From assembly GCA_041941305.1 (NCBI GenBank), contig JBGTQJ010000029.1, positions 47,880 to 111,879 of the forward strand: DNA of 64,000 nucleotides. Direction: 5' to 3'. The notes beneath the pieces were generated by a model. That model saw only the letters and a list, made by a program, of their open reading frames with translations, was not told where the DNA came from and did not search any database. This DNA comes from JANSWP01 sp041941305. GTDB lineage: Bacteria; Bacteroidota; Bacteroidia; Chitinophagales; Saprospiraceae. This document shows positions 8,556 through 17,734 of the stretch, in pieces (within the stretch, counting starts at the first letter, position 1; the number at the start of each line of letters is the position of its first letter). The position numbers were made by a program, and so were the translations under genes.

Positions 8556-9281
8556 TTACTCGCTTCGTCTCAAAAACTGCCCAATGCCTTCTCCAGTCCT
8601 GCCCAGACTCAACATTACTGCCCCGTTTTTTGCTCTCTTTTGCATTTCAGTATCCGACCAATCCTGAGATTCTCTTTTTACAAAAAAATCTTTGGTGATG
8701 ACATCGGAATGAGGGATTACACCCGTACGAGTGTCCATGAGTATGGTTTCACAAGTAGCAAATGCTTTTGCCAGGTTTTTGGAAAACATATTGTATTTGG
8801 TGTCAATATCGCTCTGCACTGTAAAAACCAATAACAAATCAGCTTGAAGGCGAACCGCTGATTCCCTGAGTTCAGTAATATTGGGTTGAGTACTCATCAT
8901 TAAAGAGGGAATGGGAAAGATCCGTTCCACTCTATTCGATTTTTGAATTTGGAAAATCAAGGTATCCAAATAACTCTGTTGCAGTTTCAAATAATCTTCA
9001 TCTGGCCAATAATTCGCATAGTAGCGATTTACAACAGGGTTGCCATATTTAAAAATTGCAATTCGAACCTTATCTGGCAATTCAATCTCTCCATCCAGAA
9101 TTTTTTGAATGTTTGCCTCACTAATGGTTTGTTCTGTGGCAGAGAATAAAGATTGAGTAATAATCTCTTTGTCGTAAGGCGGAGGACTTTGCATTCTACT
9201 ACTGGTAGTTCTTTGTCGAATACTACATGAGCTCAAAAGAATTAAAAATAGGAGAACGGTGGTTGGAGAAAAATGCTTCAT
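8556..9281 (-). CDS. Lipoprotein of unknown function
   Basis: The 241-residue protein begins with a lipoprotein signal peptide (MKHFSPTTVLLFLILLSSC) whose lipobox LSSC is followed by SIRQR, so Cys19 is probably lipidated. The body contains a DKVRIAIFKYG strand, a helix ending in SNRVERIFPIPS, and ADLLLVFTVQSDIDTKYNMF. This alternation resembles lipoproteins in which a DUF-type alpha/beta domain measures or binds a partner. It has some likeness to the rhombotarget lipoprotein family, but I am not sure of that. A terminator follows the next upstream gene at 9398, so it is probably a single-gene transcript. Confidence 0.65.
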   Translation of the reverse strand: MKHFSPTTVLLFLILLSSCSIRQRTTSSRMQSPPPYDKEIITQSLFSATEQTISEANIQKILDGEIELPDKVRIAIFKYGNPVVNRYYANYWPDEDYLKLQQSYLDTLIFQIQKSNRVERIFPIPSLMMSTQPNITELRESAVRLQADLLLVFTVQSDIDTKYNMFSKNLAKAFATCETILMDTRTGVIPHSDVITKDFFVKRESQDWSDTEMQKRAKNGAVMLSLGRTGEGIGQFLRRSE

Positions 9282-9397
9282 AATTGAATTGAATTGGATT
9301 TACTATAAATAACGGAAAGATGCCCCGCTATTTTATTTTGGCGTTTATTGTAAGTTTTGCAAAAAGGATTTGGGCTATTAAATCACTTTTAACACAA

Positions 9398-9445
9398 AAA
9401 AGCACCTTGACTCCCAACCATAGGTTTTGGAATCCAGGTGCTTTT
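9398..9445. terminator. Imperfect stem terminator
   Basis: The arms AAAAGCACCTTGACTCC (9398-9414) and GGAATCCAGGTGCTTTT (9429-9445) pair with two mismatches. The A and T runs at either end let it act in both directions. It lies downstream of the minus-strand gene at 9524. Confidence 0.65.
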
Positions 9446-9523
9446 ACCCCCTAAAACCCCTCCCGAGCCGCCCGGAAGGGCAGCGAGGATTATTTTTCGC
9501 AACTTGCGTTAATTAACCCAACC

Positions 9524-10021
9524 TTATTGCTCTGCTGGCTTCATTTTATTGAACATATACCTCGCTATTTTCCATTCCCCGTTAACTTTTTTCAAAACGA
9601 ACAACTCCCTATTTTCTTCAGGAATAGTAATTCCAGCAGCCAGAACATCGGTGGTTCCTTTAGAGATGGTTCTGGCAAAAGCCAAATCTCCCGTAACTTC
9701 TATTTCATCGATAAAAAATTCAATGTTCAGTTTTATTTGACTGAAAACAAAGTTATAAGCTCCTTCCACAGCTTCCTGGCCTATACTAGTGGGGGCTTCA
9801 GAAGGCATGAATACGCCATCAGCAGCGTACAATTTCAACACAGATTTGGTATCTGAGGCATTCAAAGCTATTTCATAAGATTTTAATAAAGCTTCGATAG
9901 ATTTCTGGGCTTGTGTTACCATGATTGTTTTATTTTTTGAGTTTGAAGAATTGATTTGTGGTTGAGCATTCGTGGCAAAAACCAGAAAAAGAGATATTGC
10001 TGTCATCAAAAAGTATTGCAT
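9524..10021 (-). CDS. Exported SnoaL-like (NTF2-fold) protein
   Basis: The 165-residue protein has a signal peptide ending in NAQ at residue 19. The body reads as a SnoaL/DUF4440-type cone fold: a helix with SIEALLKSYEIALNASD, then LYAADGVFMPS, TSIGQEAVEGAYN, a strand with FARTISKGTTDV, and the closing ELFVLKKVNGEWKIARYMFN. Proteins of this type are small enzymes or binding proteins, and the ligand cannot be predicted. The divergence from cytosolic SgcJ/EcaC-type members is the signal peptide. An internal ATG at residue 34 (MVTQAQKS) would give a cytosolic form and is an alternative start. Confidence 0.75.
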   Translation of the reverse strand: MQYFLMTAISLFLVFATNAQPQINSSNSKNKTIMVTQAQKSIEALLKSYEIALNASDTKSVLKLYAADGVFMPSEAPTSIGQEAVEGAYNFVFSQIKLNIEFFIDEIEVTGDLAFARTISKGTTDVLAAGITIPEENRELFVLKKVNGEWKIARYMFNKMKPAEQ

Positions 10022-10157
10022 AGTTTTATGATTTGATTGTTAAAAAATGATGACACAAAGATGATGGGAAAGGGGAGTCGGTACCAATGAAGTAGGACAA
10101 GAAAAAATCTTAATCTAGATTAAGAAATCATAAGAATACAAGGCTGCAAAGCTTAGA

Positions 10158-10739
10158 TTACCTTTTCATTAACTGCTTTCTGATTTTACTCAAAAATTCA
10201 GGAGTGACACCTATATAGGATGCAATTTGAACCTGGGAAATGCGATTGGAAAGGTTTGGATAATTTTCCAAAAAGGAGCGGTACCGTTCTTCTGCAGAGG
10301 AGCTAATATTCTGTAAAACCCGATCCTGCATTTTCACAAAAGCGTTTTCGGTAAGTACTCGAAAATATCTATCAAATTTGGGATATTTTTCATACAAATG
10401 AAGTAAATCCTTTTTTTGAATTCGAAGGACTTCAGACGCTTCGAGTGCATCAATATTTAACCGACTTGGTTTTTCTGAATGAAAGCTTCCAATATCTGCA
10501 ATCCACCAATTCGCTGTAGCAAATTGTAGAATATGCTCATTCCCTTTTTCATCTACGAAATACATTCGAAGACAACCGTCCAGCACAAAATGGTAGTGCC
10601 TACACCAATCACCTTCTTGCAATAAATATTGCCTTCGACGAAGTTTCCTTAGCTGGAAATATTTTGAAAGCACTTGTTTTTCATCCAAGCTCAAAGGCAA
10701 AATTTGTTCAATATGCTGAATTAACTTTTCGATAGCTAT
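10158..10739 (-). CDS. Crp/Fnr-family transcriptional regulator, start codon unclear
   Basis: This is a cyclic-nucleotide-binding-type sensor domain (LLQEGDWCRHYHFVLDGCLRMYF) followed by a helix-turn-helix (RISQVQIASYIGVTPEFLSKIRKQL). It is the compact Crp-family form common in Bacteroidota, where the effector is usually unknown. The first conventional start in frame is TTG at 10700. The reading frame stays open upstream to a stop at 10745, and these codons read AIEKLIQHIEQI, which looks like the normal N-terminus of the family. No ATG, GTG or TTG lies there, only ATA (10739) and ATC (10733). Initiation is either from TTG with a shortened protein or from a non-standard codon; the annotated span includes the conserved extension. 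Confidence 0.75.
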   Translation of the reverse strand: MAIEKLIQHIEQILPLSLDEKQVLSKYFQLRKLRRRQYLLQEGDWCRHYHFVLDGCLRMYFVDEKGNEHILQFATANWWIADIGSFHSEKPSRLNIDALEASEVLRIQKKDLLHLYEKYPKFDRYFRVLTENAFVKMQDRVLQNISSSAEERYRSFLENYPNLSNRISQVQIASYIGVTPEFLSKIRKQLMKR

Positions 10740-10930
10740 ACATTAATGAAGTAATATCGCCTTAAGTTCAGGGATAAAGAAAGTGAAAAGAACTATTAAT
10801 ATTTTTAAAAATTAAATAAAATTCTCCATTAGCATTCTCAAAAATTTCTCTCTAGATTAGTGGCGGCTTACTATTTAACTTTCCACCATTTATTCATTTG
10901 ATTACAATTTCATGAGAAAATGAAACCACT

Positions 10931-11189
10931 ATGGAAGAATCCTTAATTCCAAAACTCTTTAGACGGGTGTTTCCCTCTCGAAGATCAAATCCAGAAGTGT
11001 ATATTGATTTTGAATGGTATGATAAAAAACTCTTTCTGAGTTTGGTGAATCTTTCCATCCATTCGATGGATATGCAACAACGTCATTCCCGTTCGCTTTA
11101 GTTATTCCGCATTGGACGCTTTGGGAAATGAGTTCTTAATGGAAAGACTGGAATTTAGCAACGAGACCATTGATGTCGAGTACTTTTAA
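10931..11189 (+). pseudogene. Small gene broken by a frameshift
   Basis: From ATG 10931 the frame reads MEESLIPKLFRRVF, then VYIDFEWYDKKLFLSLVNLS, and stops at 11101. The +1 frame carries on at once with IPVRFSYSALDALGNEFLME, then RLEFSNETIDVEYF, and stops at 11189. Together these give a plausible protein of about 85 residues with protein-like composition on both sides of the shift near 11080. I do not recognise a family. It may be a decayed gene, a sequencing error or a programmed frameshift. Confidence 0.4.
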
Positions 11190-11200
11190 ATCCCAAAAAT

Positions 11201-14200
11201 TCAGAGCTTCACGAATCGAATCGTATCGAAAAAACTATTTTCACTTTTAACTATAATCCAATATACCCCTGCGGTAAGAGCGGATACATTCAGTTCAGTT
11301 TTTGATTTTTGACTTGCTAATCTTTTGACCTGCCGCCCCAGGTTATCCCAAATTTCTATTTTCAATACCCTCTTTTCGGAATCGTTTTGGGGCACAAAAA
11401 GTTGCAAATAATCATTGGTAGGATTGGGAGAAATTTGAATTTTTCCACTTGCATTATTTTCATAATAATGAACCGTTTCAATTGTAGAATAACGAACCTT
11501 CCCCGCAAAGTCATTTTGTTTTAAGCGATAATAATTCAACCCAAAAAAAGGTTGGTCATCAATAAAATGATACGCCTTTTGAGTATCTGAATAAGCATAA
11601 CCATTTACAAAACCAATATTTTCCCAATCACGTAAATCTTGACTTTTTTGAATGTCAAATCCAGCATTTTCAGATTCAAAAGCCGTTGCCCACTCGAGCA
11701 AAACTGCATCCTCATCTTTTCGTTTAGCATTAAAAAACACCCATTCAACTGGCAAAGCCCCTGGCAGGCGAGCACATATTTCAAAATCAGCAGCATCCCC
11801 AATATCAGTAGTGAAGGAACGAACAATGTATTGTGTGCCGACACTTAGTCCAGTCAAGGTTTGATTATTGAAGGAAACATCATCAATACAAAAAAGAGAA
11901 TTGAGTAAACCGCAGTTTCCGTCATACAATTCAAATCCCAACCCAACGAAACCGCCATTTTGTCCGACAACATTTAAATAATCAATATAATGGTCCGTAT
12001 GCGTAGCTGTGAAATCATACCAAACATCTTGTGTGAACTCTCCAAAACATCCAAGCTCGGATTGGGTTGCAGCAATGGTCGTCCCTGAGGTGGTTTGTGC
12101 ACATCCGATGTTTTGGTTGACGGCTATAGTGACGAGGTTTGCACAATCGTCATTTGCAGGCGCCGGGGTAATTTCTCTGATGCAAAGGTCAAAAGTACCA
12201 CCAACATCCATCGAAAACACCCTTATATAATAATCATTGCCCACGGTGAGCCCCATAATCGTCAACTGAGCAAAAGTTTCATCACAGCCAATGCTCGTCA
12301 AATTATTGCAACTGCCATCATAGACCTCCAATCCAAAAAAAGCAGAAGTATTGGAAAGTATGATTTCCACATCTGCGTCCAATGCATTAAAAATATACCA
12401 CACATCAAAAACGGAACTTCCAAAACAACTAGTTGAACTTTGCCCTGCAAATAAAGTAGTTCCGGAATTGACAATTGTGCAATTAGGATCGGCATTGACA
12501 GTAGCCACAGTGGCAGTAGCACATTCATTATTGGCAGGAGCTGGAGGGGTACTTACACAAACATCAAAACTTGCAGGGTTATTAGAGCCGGTTGAATATA
12601 CTTTTATATAGTATGTGTTCCCTATCACAAAATCGTTGTAAAAAAAGGTGGTCAAAACCGGGCAATCTTTAACAGTCAAATTATTGCAATCACCTTCCAG
12701 TAATTCATAATTGATTGTTCCAACGATATTCAAAATTTCGATTTGGTGCCGTGTATCAGTTGCTACGAAACTGAACCACACATCCCTCACATTATTTGTG
12801 ACACAACCTTCTGCAGAATTGGTCGCATTGCTGGTCGTTCCAGCCATTGTATTGGCACAGACTCCATTTCCGTTTACCACGAGGGATAATGCGCCTGAAC
12901 AATCATCATTTGAAGGTGGTGGGAGGGTACCAATACAAAGCGTAAAGTCTGTTGGACTATTGGAGGTAAGTGTAAAAATGCGAATGTAATACGTCGTGGA
13001 TGTAGTTAAATTAGAAAGGTCAAGGCTTGTTGTTATTTGACAATCGAGGCTCGTCAAGGTACCACAAGATCCACTCATCACTTCTATGCCAGTGGAGGAT
13101 GAGGTATTGGATAATGTTATTCGATGCTCATTCGCAGTAGCCGAAAATGAAAACCAAACATCCCGAACTGTACCGCCAGCACAACCAGGAATAGGAGAAG
13201 AAGCTGTGGCATTCCACGTGGTACCATTATGGGTTGTGCCACAATTTAAATCACCATTAACTGTGGCAGAAATGGCATTCGCACAGTCGTCATTCGTCGG
13301 TACAGGCGATTTGACACAAAGGTCAAAATTAGTTGGTGTACCGCCATTGGGCGTATAAGTTCGAATGAAATAAGTATTTCCGATGGTGAAATTGTTGTAT
13401 TGAATAGTCCCATTCTCATTACACCCCAGGGAGATCAAACCCACACAGTTGCCCTCATATATTTCAATTCCGACGGTGTGAACCGTATTCAAAATAGAAA
13501 CTTCATGAATTATAGAAGTCGCCGTAAATTGATACCAGGAGTCTGTTGAGTTCGTGCCATTGCAGGCAGTTTCAGATTGAGTTGCATTAATGGTGGTGGC
13601 TGGGGTTGTATTTGCACAATTGTCGTCCAGATTGACAACCACAACAATGGCATACACACATTCATCATTCGGCAAAGATGATTTTACACAAATATTGAAG
13701 TTGAGGGGTTCTTCGTGTAAACCAGTCCCCCCTGTAAACACCCGGATGAAATAATCATTGCCAGGAGTGAATCCGAGGATTGTTTGATTATTTGCCAGAC
13801 TTGAAATACAACTTATGGAGGTCAAATTATTACAATCACCGGAAAAAACTTCAAAACCCAAATCGAGCGGATTTGGATTGCCATAGATAGCTGTGAGGTT
13901 TGAAAATTCAAAAGTGTTTTCAGTGCCAAGGGCTGTAAATGTGAACCATACATCCTCGACATTTCCACCTGAACAATCCGGTAAACTTTGTGTCGCGCTC
14001 AAAGTCGTCGAAGAAGTTTCGAGTGTACAGGAACCATCAATATTGACATTCAAAGACACTGCCCCAGTGCATTCATCATTGGCAGGGGGTGGCGGGAATG
14101 ACCGGATGCACAAGTCAAAACTGGAGGTGGAATTGCCATTTTGAGTAAAAATCCGAATATAGTAGGTGTTACCAATATTCAGGTTGTCCTGATTAAAGCC

Positions 14201-17200
14201 ATCATCCGAATTGTCACATTGAAGGCTGGTCAAACTGCCACAAGTGCCGCTATAAAGTTCCATACCGAGAGGGTTTGCATTGTTTTGAATATCAAAGCGA
14301 TGTTTGACATGTGTGGCTTGAAAGGAAAACCAAACGTCTTTTGTATTTCCACTGCTGCAATCTGTCTCAGATTCTGTGGAGAAGTTAGTCGTTCCAGATG
14401 TCATAGTACCACAAACCATATTGGCATTAACAGCAGCAGCAAATGCCCCAGCACATTCGTCATTCGAAGGGGGAACATTATTGGTTACAATGGTTGGTGG
14501 AGAAAGTGTAGCATATTTGCAAAATCCGTCAGCTTTGAGGTTGGCGATGTTGTGAATTTCGGAGAAGGTACCAATGGTCACATGGTCAATATACCAACGG
14601 CAAAGGTCCGAGAAAGGAGTATTCGCTACTACACTAAAACGAAAAAGTGCATTTTGACCATTGAAATTACTCAAATCCACCACCGATTCGATATAGGTGC
14701 CTCCAGTGCCATTGAAGATTCCATCGCTATGGTTGCAGGCATTCCCTGGTGAGTTGTAAATTTCGTCATATCCCTTTTTGGTAAAATGGTTATCCAAAGT
14801 TTGCCATGTTCCCCCTCCGTCGGTGGATATTTCAACAAAAGCGCCATTGTAAACAAAGCTGAAAGAATTTAAGAACAGGTAATAATGTCGAAATTTCAAT
14901 TCCATATTTGCTCCAATGGCAACGGAATTTTTCATTTCCAGGCGAGCACAGGTCGACGAGAGATTGGAACTAATTCGAAAAGCATTGCCAGAGCTTTGAT
15001 AATTTGCTGCAATCGCCCAGGGAAAGTCCTTATCCCAATTGCCTTCTCCATTTTCCATGTCATCTTCAAAAACGATGTTATGTGAGGGCAAACTATTACT
15101 GGTTTGAACCTGAAAACTGCGCGTCTCCATTGACCCCGAACTCAAGGAATTGATGGTAGGAAAAACAACAGTACCTCCCTGTAGACTGCCACCATTGCTT
15201 GCAGAGCCTGCTACATAAGTCGTATTGGCAGGGATGTCATCACTGAGGTCAATATTTTGGACAGTGCCATTGGTATTATTGGTCACCTTGAGCGTATAGG
15301 TAGTTATACTGCCTGGCTGTACAAACCCAGGATTATCTTCCTTAGAAAAAGATAGGTTACAGGAGGTCGGCAAATCAAAAGCTGAAACCCCATCGAAGCG
15401 ACTGTATCGACTCCCTTGATCAGCACTATCGCCTAGCCCTCGGCGCGCGAAAGCCTCCCAAATCAGACATTCATTCGCACCACCATTGATATTTTGGTCA
15501 GCCTGCAATATTGCATCCCGGGCATCAACAAAACCGGGATCGCAAGACTGTAATTTTAGCGCTTCCGTCACGATATCCAGGGCGATATTATTGCCACCTG
15601 TTCCGTTTATCAAATCCGGGTCGAAACCATGCGTGTCAATCAAAAACCAGGTCATATCCCAAAGCATGGCACACCACACAGCACCGACACCATGTGATCC
15701 GCCTTCAATTTTAATATCGTCATAAGTGTGCGGATTGATATTCAAATCGGTCGAATAAGGAAAAGTCCGAATCCCTTCGGCATTATTTAAAGCCCAATTG
15801 GCATAGTAAATCGGATCAGAACCCTTATCTCCCGATTTCATAGTAAACATAAGCGAATACCAATCGCTCCATCCTTCCCCCATTTGTTCGGCATTATCCA
15901 AACAATTGACATCGTTTGCCCCTCCGGTAAGTCGATTTGTTAATCCATGAACATACTCGTGAATAATAATGGAATTAGAATAGGCAATATCTCTACCGTT
16001 GCACAAATAGAGCTGCATAAAAGGATTGAGCCCTTCTTCCTGTGTGAGCATATTCGCATTACAGGTCCCCGCGAAATCCTGTACTTCTACGTTGACATAA
16101 TCGCTGCCAGTACCTCCGTTTCCATAATTATTTTCTTGAAAATTGCCAGCTGCTTCATCAAAGCCATATTGGTATAAAATGTCATGGCAAAGGTTTGTTA
16201 CGTAAAAAGCATTGGTTATTGCTGCATCTTCATAAGTTTCTGGATCCCCATTTAAATCTAATGGAAAGTCAAAAACCAAACCTGCCCCACCATCGGGACT
16301 ATAATCGGGATTATTGCCATCGTCATAGGCATGTATATTATTGCCTCGAGTGATGGTAAATTCAGCCCCTGCTACTCCATCTGTATCGTGCCATCCAAAA
16401 GGAGAGGCAATGGGATCTTCAGGGTCTGCAATAAGGGTGCGGGCTCCTTCTGTAGGGTTGGCGAGCGGAGTATCAAAAACGCGGTAGGAACCAGCTAATA
16501 CAGCAGGGTTCGGTTTTAAAATTCGCATCTGATTTGTATTGATTGGATTAGAAGTCTTTGTGTGAAATTCACTACCACAATTCTCAAAATTGCATTGATG
16601 TACCCTATCTTTTTTATTTAAAATCTTTCCCGAATTTGCATCTACTTGTACAACCCAATATTGCGAACCATCGAGTGAATATATTTGGGTATCCCAAGCT
16701 AGAGTAGGCATTTGGTTATTATTAGAAAAAAAACACAATTTGACCGGAACATCTTCTTTCGAAATACCAGTTTTTGAAAATAAGGTTTCTTTGGCTGGGT
16801 TCTCTTTTCTAGAAATTTCAATTAAGGGATTTTTCCATTCCAGTTCTAAATCTATCAGCACCTTTTCTAGTGCCTGACCCGCGGATAGCATGGGTTGAAA
16901 AGATGCCACTTTAGATGCTGCATTGGGTACAAAATCATTATTAAAAGCGACCAATTCACCCGATGTGTTCAAATGTACACTCCCCACTGCACCGAGGATA
17001 TCAATCCCGTTAATTTGTTGTTTTAAATAGATATGGGTAATGCCGCTATTTTTACTTTCATGCGCATGTGACAGGATGATTCCTTTCAAATCAATTGGAG
17101 CAGTGCCAGCCTGAGAGAGGATATTTTTTGCCTTTTCAACGGTGTTTTGCCCCAAACCAGAATGAGCGAAAGCCAAAATGAAAATTGTCCCCCAAAAAGT

Positions 17201-17218
17201 AAACGTTTTAAGATTCAT
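11201..17218 (-). CDS. Giant M36 (fungalysin-type) metalloprotease with T9SS type A tail
   Basis: The 2005-residue secreted protease has a signal peptide ending in GLGQ. A propeptide-like region with NGIDILGAVGSVHLN precedes the catalytic domain. Zinc site HEYVHGLTNRL begins at His420, and the third ligand lies in GEGWSDW (Glu448). A DUF11-like domain follows (about 655-745: SITTYTLKVTNNTNGTVQNI), then a lectin/MAM-like domain (about 760-915). Seven repeats of about 120 residues begin with NDEC or NDDC, contain VWFSF and GNTYYIRIFT, and end in FDLCI (about 925-1790). A linker domain follows, then a type A sorting domain (ISPNPTNDYLQL, LTAGVYWIIVKS). It probably degrades extracellular protein, with the repeats binding substrate or surface. 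It is transcribed away from the 17734 sensor. Confidence 0.92.
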   Translation of the reverse strand: MNLKTFTFWGTIFILAFAHSGLGQNTVEKAKNILSQAGTAPIDLKGIILSHAHESKNSGITHIYLKQQINGIDILGAVGSVHLNTSGELVAFNNDFVPNAASKVASFQPMLSAGQALEKVLIDLELEWKNPLIEISRKENPAKETLFSKTGISKEDVPVKLCFFSNNNQMPTLAWDTQIYSLDGSQYWVVQVDANSGKILNKKDRVHQCNFENCGSEFHTKTSNPINTNQMRILKPNPAVLAGSYRVFDTPLANPTEGARTLIADPEDPIASPFGWHDTDGVAGAEFTITRGNNIHAYDDGNNPDYSPDGGAGLVFDFPLDLNGDPETYEDAAITNAFYVTNLCHDILYQYGFDEAAGNFQENNYGNGGTGSDYVNVEVQDFAGTCNANMLTQEEGLNPFMQLYLCNGRDIAYSNSIIIHEYVHGLTNRLTGGANDVNCLDNAEQMGEGWSDWYSLMFTMKSGDKGSDPIYYANWALNNAEGIRTFPYSTDLNINPHTYDDIKIEGGSHGVGAVWCAMLWDMTWFLIDTHGFDPDLINGTGGNNIALDIVTEALKLQSCDPGFVDARDAILQADQNINGGANECLIWEAFARRGLGDSADQGSRYSRFDGVSAFDLPTSCNLSFSKEDNPGFVQPGSITTYTLKVTNNTNGTVQNIDLSDDIPANTTYVAGSASNGGSLQGGTVVFPTINSLSSGSMETRSFQVQTSNSLPSHNIVFEDDMENGEGNWDKDFPWAIAANYQSSGNAFRISSNLSSTCARLEMKNSVAIGANMELKFRHYYLFLNSFSFVYNGAFVEISTDGGGTWQTLDNHFTKKGYDEIYNSPGNACNHSDGIFNGTGGTYIESVVDLSNFNGQNALFRFSVVANTPFSDLCRWYIDHVTIGTFSEIHNIANLKADGFCKYATLSPPTIVTNNVPPSNDECAGAFAAAVNANMVCGTMTSGTTNFSTESETDCSSGNTKDVWFSFQATHVKHRFDIQNNANPLGMELYSGTCGSLTSLQCDNSDDGFNQDNLNIGNTYYIRIFTQNGNSTSSFDLCIRSFPPPPANDECTGAVSLNVNIDGSCTLETSSTTLSATQSLPDCSGGNVEDVWFTFTALGTENTFEFSNLTAIYGNPNPLDLGFEVFSGDCNNLTSISCISSLANNQTILGFTPGNDYFIRVFTGGTGLHEEPLNFNICVKSSLPNDECVYAIVVVVNLDDNCANTTPATTINATQSETACNGTNSTDSWYQFTATSIIHEVSILNTVHTVGIEIYEGNCVGLISLGCNENGTIQYNNFTIGNTYFIRTYTPNGGTPTNFDLCVKSPVPTNDDCANAISATVNGDLNCGTTHNGTTWNATASSPIPGCAGGTVRDVWFSFSATANEHRITLSNTSSSTGIEVMSGSCGTLTSLDCQITTSLDLSNLTTSTTYYIRIFTLTSNSPTDFTLCIGTLPPPSNDDCSGALSLVVNGNGVCANTMAGTTSNATNSAEGCVTNNVRDVWFSFVATDTRHQIEILNIVGTINYELLEGDCNNLTVKDCPVLTTFFYNDFVIGNTYYIKVYSTGSNNPASFDVCVSTPPAPANNECATATVATVNADPNCTIVNSGTTLFAGQSSTSCFGSSVFDVWYIFNALDADVEIILSNTSAFFGLEVYDGSCNNLTSIGCDETFAQLTIMGLTVGNDYYIRVFSMDVGGTFDLCIREITPAPANDDCANLVTIAVNQNIGCAQTTSGTTIAATQSELGCFGEFTQDVWYDFTATHTDHYIDYLNVVGQNGGFVGLGFELYDGNCGLLNSLFCIDDVSFNNQTLTGLSVGTQYIVRSFTTDIGDAADFEICARLPGALPVEWVFFNAKRKDEDAVLLEWATAFESENAGFDIQKSQDLRDWENIGFVNGYAYSDTQKAYHFIDDQPFFGLNYYRLKQNDFAGKVRYSTIETVHYYENNASGKIQISPNPTNDYLQLFVPQNDSEKRVLKIEIWDNLGRQVKRLASQKSKTELNVSALTAGVYWIIVKSENSFFDTIRFVKL

Positions 17219-17568
17219 GGTTTTGCTTTTTATGGTGAGAAGCCTGTTTTGATTTTTATTAATTCAAAATTAGGAGCACTTAAGAATCATAAAAAGCCAA
17301 ACTGAGCAGTTGGGACGTTCAGAAGGATACTTTGACCGGAGGGCTTATTTCGAGGTTTTAGTAATTAGTTAGTAAATTGAGGAATGATCAAAAATAGCGA
17401 TCAACACTAACATCCCAATAATCAGCCTATTTTCCCAGTTATCCCTTCATATAGCCCGACTAATCATTCTAATTTCTAATTTCCCGGAGCTTGCTTTATC
17501 TTTCTAATTTTTAGCGAATAAGAATGTGAGTGATGTGGTTCTATGCCTCACATTTGTTCCAAAGCTGT
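17219..17568. other. Divergent intergenic region
   Basis: There is no gene here. The words TTAGTAATTAGTTAGTAAATT (in two parts from 17359 to 17377) and, in reverse complement, TTCTAATTTCTAATTT (17467-17482) form a loose inverted word array like those elsewhere in the window. TTCTAATTT occurs again at 17502. Promoters for the M36 gene and the 17734 sensor must lie in this region and the adjoining element. Confidence 0.4.
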
Positions 17569-17734
17569 TAGAGCATGTTTAAAATTAATCCTTTTGTTAA
17601 TATGACCACCTTTCTTCACTACTCTTCAGTTATTTTTCGCCATATACATTCCATGTATGTGACTCAAAATAAGCTTCGATTAGCTGTGAAATGCATTTCA
17701 TATTATTCAAAAAACTAAATTTAAACATGCTCTA
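17569..17734. mobile_element. MITE-like element with terminal inverted repeats
   Basis: The 18-bp ends TAGAGCATGTTTAAAATT (17569-17586) and AAATTTAAACATGCTCTA (17717-17734) are inverted copies with one mismatch. The inside cannot encode a protein. It has a palindrome CATATACAT/TCC/ATGTATGTG (17641-17661) followed by GTGACTCAAAATAA. A second element with the same plan is at 46679. The flanking TA on both sides would fit a TA target duplication. The last base is the A of the sensor gene's ATG, so the element supplies that gene's entire immediate upstream region. Confidence 0.65.
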
